Source of the DNA: UBA4655 sp964585575
GTDB taxonomy: Bacteria > Planctomycetota > Planctomycetia > Pirellulales > UBA1268
Reading direction: 5' to 3'
Length of the DNA stretch: 28,346 bases
Assembly (NCBI GenBank): GCA_964585575.1
Contig: CAZPEM010000026.1
Coordinates: 1-28,346 of the forward strand
Part shown: piece by piece, positions 25,691-28,346 of the stretch
Layout of the letters: the number at the start of each line of letters is the position of its first letter
Position numbering within the stretch: the stretch's first letter is position 1
Translations under genes and position numbers: made by a program
The notes under the pieces: model-generated
Seen by the model: the letters and a program-made list of their open reading frames with translations, nothing else
What the model was told of the DNA's origin: nothing
Databases searched by the model: none

Positions 25691-26818
25691 ATGAACTTCC
25701 GCCATGCCTACGTCCACGTGCCGTTCTGCCGCCACCGCTGCGGCTACTGCGATTTCACGCTCGTGGCGGGGCGGGATGATCTCGTCGAGCGATACTTTTC
25801 CGCGATCGAACGGGAGCTTTCCCGGGTTGGGACGCCGCTCCATCTCGACACGCTCTATCTCGGCGGGGGCACGCCGTCGCACCTTGGGCCGCGGGGGCTG
25901 CGGCGGCTCTTCGGGATCCTCCGCACGCGGCTCGCCTCAGCGGCGCAGTGCGAGGTGACGGTCGAGGCGAACCCGCTCGACGTGACCGACGGCTTCGTCG
26001 CGGCCGCGGCCGACTGCGGCGTGACGCGGGTGAGCCTCGGGGGGCAGTCGCTCGACGCCAAGACGCTCCGGTCGCTCGACCGCGATCACTCGCCGGCCGA
26101 CGTGGTCGCGGCCGTGGAGCGGCTGCGCAACCACGGGATCACGGTGAATCTCGACCTCATGATCGCCGCTCCGGGCCAGTCGCTTGCCGACGTCGATCGT
26201 GATCTCGACGCGGTCGTCGGGATCGCATCCGAGCATGTCTCGGTCTACTGCCTCACCTGGGAGAAGGGCACGGCGTTCGATTCGCAGCGACGCAAGGGGC
26301 ACGTTGCAGCGGTGGACGAGACGGTCGAGCGGGCGATGTTCGAGCGTGCGATCGAACGGCTGGAGGCGGGCGGCCACGAGCACTACGAGGTGTCGAACTT
26401 CGCCCGGCCCGGCTTTCGCTGCCGGCACAACGAGGCCTACTGGGACTGCCGGCCGTGGGAGGCGTTCGGACCCGGGGCCGCCCGGTTCGACGGCCGCACG
26501 CGGTCGACGAACCACCGGAGCGTCACCGCCTGGATCGACCGCGTGCTCGCGGGGTCAGACTTCACGGGCGACCGCGACGCGATGACGGACGAACAGGCCG
26601 CGCGGGAGCGGATCGTCGTCGGCCTCCGCCGTCGCGACGGGATTGATCGCGGGCAGTTTCTGGATGCAAGCGGCTTCGATCTCGACACGCTCGCCGGCCC
26701 GGCGATCGGCGGATGGGTGGCGGCCGGGCTCGCCATCGACGACGGCCGCCGCGTTCGCCTCACCCGCGAGGGGATGCTGCTTTCCGATGGGCTGTGGGCC
26801 GACGTGCTCGGGGCGTAG
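25691..26818 (+). CDS. hemW: Radical SAM family haem chaperone HemW
   Basis: A 375-residue protein of the HemW (formerly oxygen-independent coproporphyrinogen III oxidase-like) family, which binds haem and an iron-sulphur cluster for haem delivery. The cluster motif is FCRHRCGYCDF, with Cys13, Cys17 and Cys20 (CxxxCxxC). YLGGGTPSHL, VTRVSLGGQSLD, NLDLMIAAPGQ and the HemW-type CRHNEAYWDCRPWEAFGPGA follow, then the C-terminal winged-helix part. The CxxxCxxC spacing without a fourth cysteine fits HemW rather than true HemN. The start ATG at 25691 directly precedes the conserved AYVHVPFC; the ribosome-binding site is weak. The hairpin element lies about 100 bases upstream and could be in its leader. 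Confidence 0.92.
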   Translation: MNFRHAYVHVPFCRHRCGYCDFTLVAGRDDLVERYFSAIERELSRVGTPLHLDTLYLGGGTPSHLGPRGLRRLFGILRTRLASAAQCEVTVEANPLDVTDGFVAAAADCGVTRVSLGGQSLDAKTLRSLDRDHSPADVVAAVERLRNHGITVNLDLMIAAPGQSLADVDRDLDAVVGIASEHVSVYCLTWEKGTAFDSQRRKGHVAAVDETVERAMFERAIERLEAGGHEHYEVSNFARPGFRCRHNEAYWDCRPWEAFGPGAARFDGRTRSTNHRSVTAWIDRVLAGSDFTGDRDAMTDEQAARERIVVGLRRRDGIDRGQFLDASGFDLDTLAGPAIGGWVAAGLAIDDGRRVRLTREGMLLSDGLWADVLGA

Positions 26819-26825
26819 CCGGCGG

Positions 26826-26831
26826 TATACT
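26826..26831 (+). promoter_or_regulatory. Candidate -10 box for bcp, very close to the start codon
   Basis: TATACT in the context GCGGTATACTTTGG ends 9 bases before the ATG at 26841, in the 22-base gap after hemW. It is a close match to TATAAT but without a clear -35. If used, the transcript would have almost no leader. Confidence 0.4.
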
Positions 26832-26840
26832 TTGGCGGCA

Positions 26841-27299
26841 ATGAGCCAGATCGCCGTTGGAAATCCCGCGCCGGATGTTTCGCTGTCGCTCCACGACGGG
26901 CGGACGGTGCGGCTCGCCGACTACCGCGGCAAGCGGGCGGTCGTGCTGTTTTTTTACCCGCGGGACAACACGCCGGTCTGCACGAAGGAGGCCTGCGCCT
27001 TTCGCGACGCCTACTCGCGGTTCGTCGATGCCGGCTGCGAGGTGATCGGCATCAGCTGCAACTCGGCGGCGAGCCACGGGAAGTTCGCCGACCGCCACGG
27101 CCTTCCCTACCCGCTGGCGACCGACGCCGACGGCAGCCTCCAGCGGGCGTTTGGCATGAAGCCCCTGCTCGGCTTCCTGCCCGGCCGCACGACGTTCGTG
27201 ATCGATCGAGACGGGATCGTGCGGCTCGTGTTCTCGGCGCTCTTCGCGTCCGACGAGCATGTGAAGAAGGCGCTGGACGTGCTCGGGCAGGCTGGCTGA
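26841..27299 (+). CDS. bcp: Thioredoxin-dependent peroxiredoxin, BCP/PrxQ type
   Basis: A 152-residue cytoplasmic thiol peroxidase reducing hydrogen peroxide and organic hydroperoxides. The catalytic site fits PxxxTxxC: PRDNTPVC with Pro40, Thr44 and peroxidatic Cys47. Cys52 five residues later (VCTKEAC) is the resolving cysteine of the atypical 2-Cys BCP subgroup. Other family features are VGNPAPDVSL, LADYRGKRAVVLFFYP, EVIGISCNSAASHGKFA, PLATDADGSLQRAFGM and RTTFVIDRDGIVR. The ATG at 26841 gives the normal family length; upstream sequence is hemW in another frame. The final codons and TGA are duplicated downstream with a 24-bp period. It converges with pntB. Confidence 0.95.
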   Translation: MSQIAVGNPAPDVSLSLHDGRTVRLADYRGKRAVVLFFYPRDNTPVCTKEACAFRDAYSRFVDAGCEVIGISCNSAASHGKFADRHGLPYPLATDADGSLQRAFGMKPLLGFLPGRTTFVIDRDGIVRLVFSALFASDEHVKKALDVLGQAG

Positions 27300-27325
27300 C
27301 GTGTGCTCGGGCAGGCTGGCTGACG
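27279..27325. repeat. 24-bp tandem duplication spanning the bcp stop codon
   Basis: The 23 bases 27279-27301 recur perfectly at 27303-27325 (begins GTGCTCGGGCAGG, ends GCTGACG). The first copy holds the last codons (Val-Leu-Gly-Gln-Ala-Gly) and TGA of bcp, the second places another TGA at 27321-27323 in the same frame. The copy fills the short gap before the convergent pntB stop at 27330. Confidence 0.95.
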
Positions 27326-27329
27326 CCCG

Positions 27330-28346
27330 CTATTTCCCGAGCGCCGCGACGAGGTCGAGGATCGCCTTCTTGCCGTCGGCGAAGTACATGAGCGTGTTGT
27401 CGGCGGCGAAGAGCGGGTTGGGAATTCCCGCGAAGCCCGGCGAGAGCGACCGCTTCACGACGATCACCGTCTTCGCCTTGTCGACGTCGAGGATCGGCAT
27501 GCCGGCGATCGGGCTCTTGGGATCGGTCCTCGCCGCCGGGTTCACGACGTCGTTCGCGCCGATCACGATCGCCACGTCGGTCTCCGGGAAGGTGGGATTG
27601 ATGTCGTCCATCTCGCGGAGCTTCTCGTAGGGCACGTCGGCCTCGGCCAAAAGCACGTTCATGTGCCCCGGCATGCGGCCGGCGACCGGATGGATCGCGT
27701 ACTCGACCGTCGCCCCCCGCTTCTCGAGGGCGGTCGCGAGCTCCCGCACGGCGTGCTGCGCCTGCGCGACGGCGAGGCCGTAGCCGGGCACGATCACGAC
27801 CCGGTCGGCCCCTTCGAGCACCATGGCCAGCTCGTCGGGGCCGGCGCTCTTGATCTTGCCGGCATAGACGTCGTCGGCCGAGACCGCCGCGGTCGTGCCG
27901 AGACCGCCGAAGAGCACGCCCGCGAGCGAGCGGTTCATCGCCTGGCACATGATCGCCGTCAGGATCAGGCCGCTGGCGCCCACGAGCGAGCCGGCGATGA
28001 CGAGCACCGAGTTGTCGATCACGAAGCCGGCCGCCGCCGCCGCGAGCCCCGAGTAGCTGTTCAAAAGACAGATCACGACCGGCATGTCGGCCCCACCGAT
28101 CGGCATCGTGAGCGTGATGCCGAGCAGGCTGCCGACGACGACGAGCAGCCAGTAGAGGATCGTCGAGGAGGGATTCACGCAGACGCCCCAGATCAAAAGC
28201 AGCGTCGCCGCCGCGAGGCCGAGGTTGATCCAGTGGCGGTTGGGGTCGGTCCAGGCCTTCTTGAACTGCGGCAGCTCCTCGAGCTTGCCGAAGGCGACGA
28301 GGCTGCCCCAGAACGTGACCGCGCCGATGAGGCCGGTGAGGGCCGT
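27330..28346 (-). CDS. pntB: NAD(P) transhydrogenase subunit beta, C-terminal part (5' end outside window)
   Basis: The C-terminal 338 residues (of roughly 460 in the family) of PntB, the proton-pumping subunit that couples proton flow to hydride transfer from NADH to NADP. The reading frame is open to the window edge, where TALTGLIGAVTFWGSLVAFGK continues the membrane domain. Several membrane segments follow (LLLVVVGSLLGITLTMPIGGADMPVV type sequence in the middle). The soluble NADP-binding domain then carries GYGLAVAQAQHAV, HPVAGRMPGHMNVLLAEA, VIGANDVVNPAA and KRSLSPGFAGIPNPLF. pntA would be expected upstream on the minus strand, outside the window. It converges with bcp. Confidence 0.95.
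   Translation of the reverse strand, partial: TALTGLIGAVTFWGSLVAFGKLEELPQFKKAWTDPNRHWINLGLAAATLLLIWGVCVNPSSTILYWLLVVVGSLLGITLTMPIGGADMPVVICLLNSYSGLAAAAAGFVIDNSVLVIAGSLVGASGLILTAIMCQAMNRSLAGVLFGGLGTTAAVSADDVYAGKIKSAGPDELAMVLEGADRVVIVPGYGLAVAQAQHAVRELATALEKRGATVEYAIHPVAGRMPGHMNVLLAEADVPYEKLREMDDINPTFPETDVAIVIGANDVVNPAARTDPKSPIAGMPILDVDKAKTVIVVKRSLSPGFAGIPNPLFAADNTLMYFADGKKAILDLVAALGK

Overview
The window is about 28.3 kb of GC-rich (visually well over 60%), gene-dense bacterial chromosome. It most likely comes from a member of the Planctomycetota, probably Pirellulales-like. Four things point that way: a formylmethanofuran dehydrogenase/hydrolase pair (fhcB-fhcA) in a bacterium with LPS genes; a small lipoprotein ending in a motif I associate with planctomycetes (RGPRDFL..PPxIGP); a secreted PQQ-type propeller protein with an embedded methyltransferase-like fold; and a very long LptC/OstA-like protein behind kdsD-kdsC. 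The lineage is inferred from gene content only. No rRNA, tRNA, CRISPR array, transposase or phage gene was seen.

Layout. 1-755: 3' end of fabF, running into a 33-bp tandem array, followed by a Cys/His-rich lipoprotein (963-1397). 1472-1574: copy 1 of a dispersed hairpin element. 1663-3210: MFS transporter, whose stop codon lies in a 16-bp tandem array, convergent with a YbaN-like membrane protein. 3886-4929: class II aldolase with its own promoter and a decayed duplication over its stop codon. 5021-6921: a DUF2157 and GDYXXLXY membrane-protein pair. 7032-11735: kdsD, kdsC and a 1018-residue LptC/OstA-like protein, a probable LPS (KDO) and LPS-export operon. 11795-13412: HIT-family protein and dGTPase-like protein, overlapping. 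13452-14492: membrane PIN-TRAM protein (YacL type). 14626-17468: fhcB and fhcA with an ATGA overlap. 17626-21108: large secreted propeller protein with codon usage unlike its neighbours. 21260-23007 (minus): hpt then a GT4 glycosyltransferase, ATGA overlap. 23115-25475: a degenerate esterase-like protein, scpA and an RNase Z-like metallo-hydrolase. 25511-25593: copy 2 of the hairpin element. 25691-27299: hemW and a BCP/PrxQ peroxiredoxin whose end is also duplicated. 27330-28346 (minus): 3' part of pntB.

Most genes are housekeeping: fatty acid synthesis, glycolysis/gluconeogenesis, LPS, purine salvage, nucleotide hygiene, chromosome condensation, redox. The unusual material lies mostly between them. 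Four separate genes (fabF, MFS, fba, bcp) end in a tandem duplication that includes the TGA stop codon, with four unrelated unit sequences and periods (33, 16, 49 and 24 bp). This looks like a recurrent process acting on gene 3' ends rather than one repeat family. Separately, a hairpin-forming element of about 83-103 bp occurs twice in opposite orientation, with a nearly invariant 33-nt core whose only two differences preserve a base-paired stem. Candidate -10 boxes resembling TANNNT lie upstream of several genes, two so close to the start codon that leaderless transcripts are possible.
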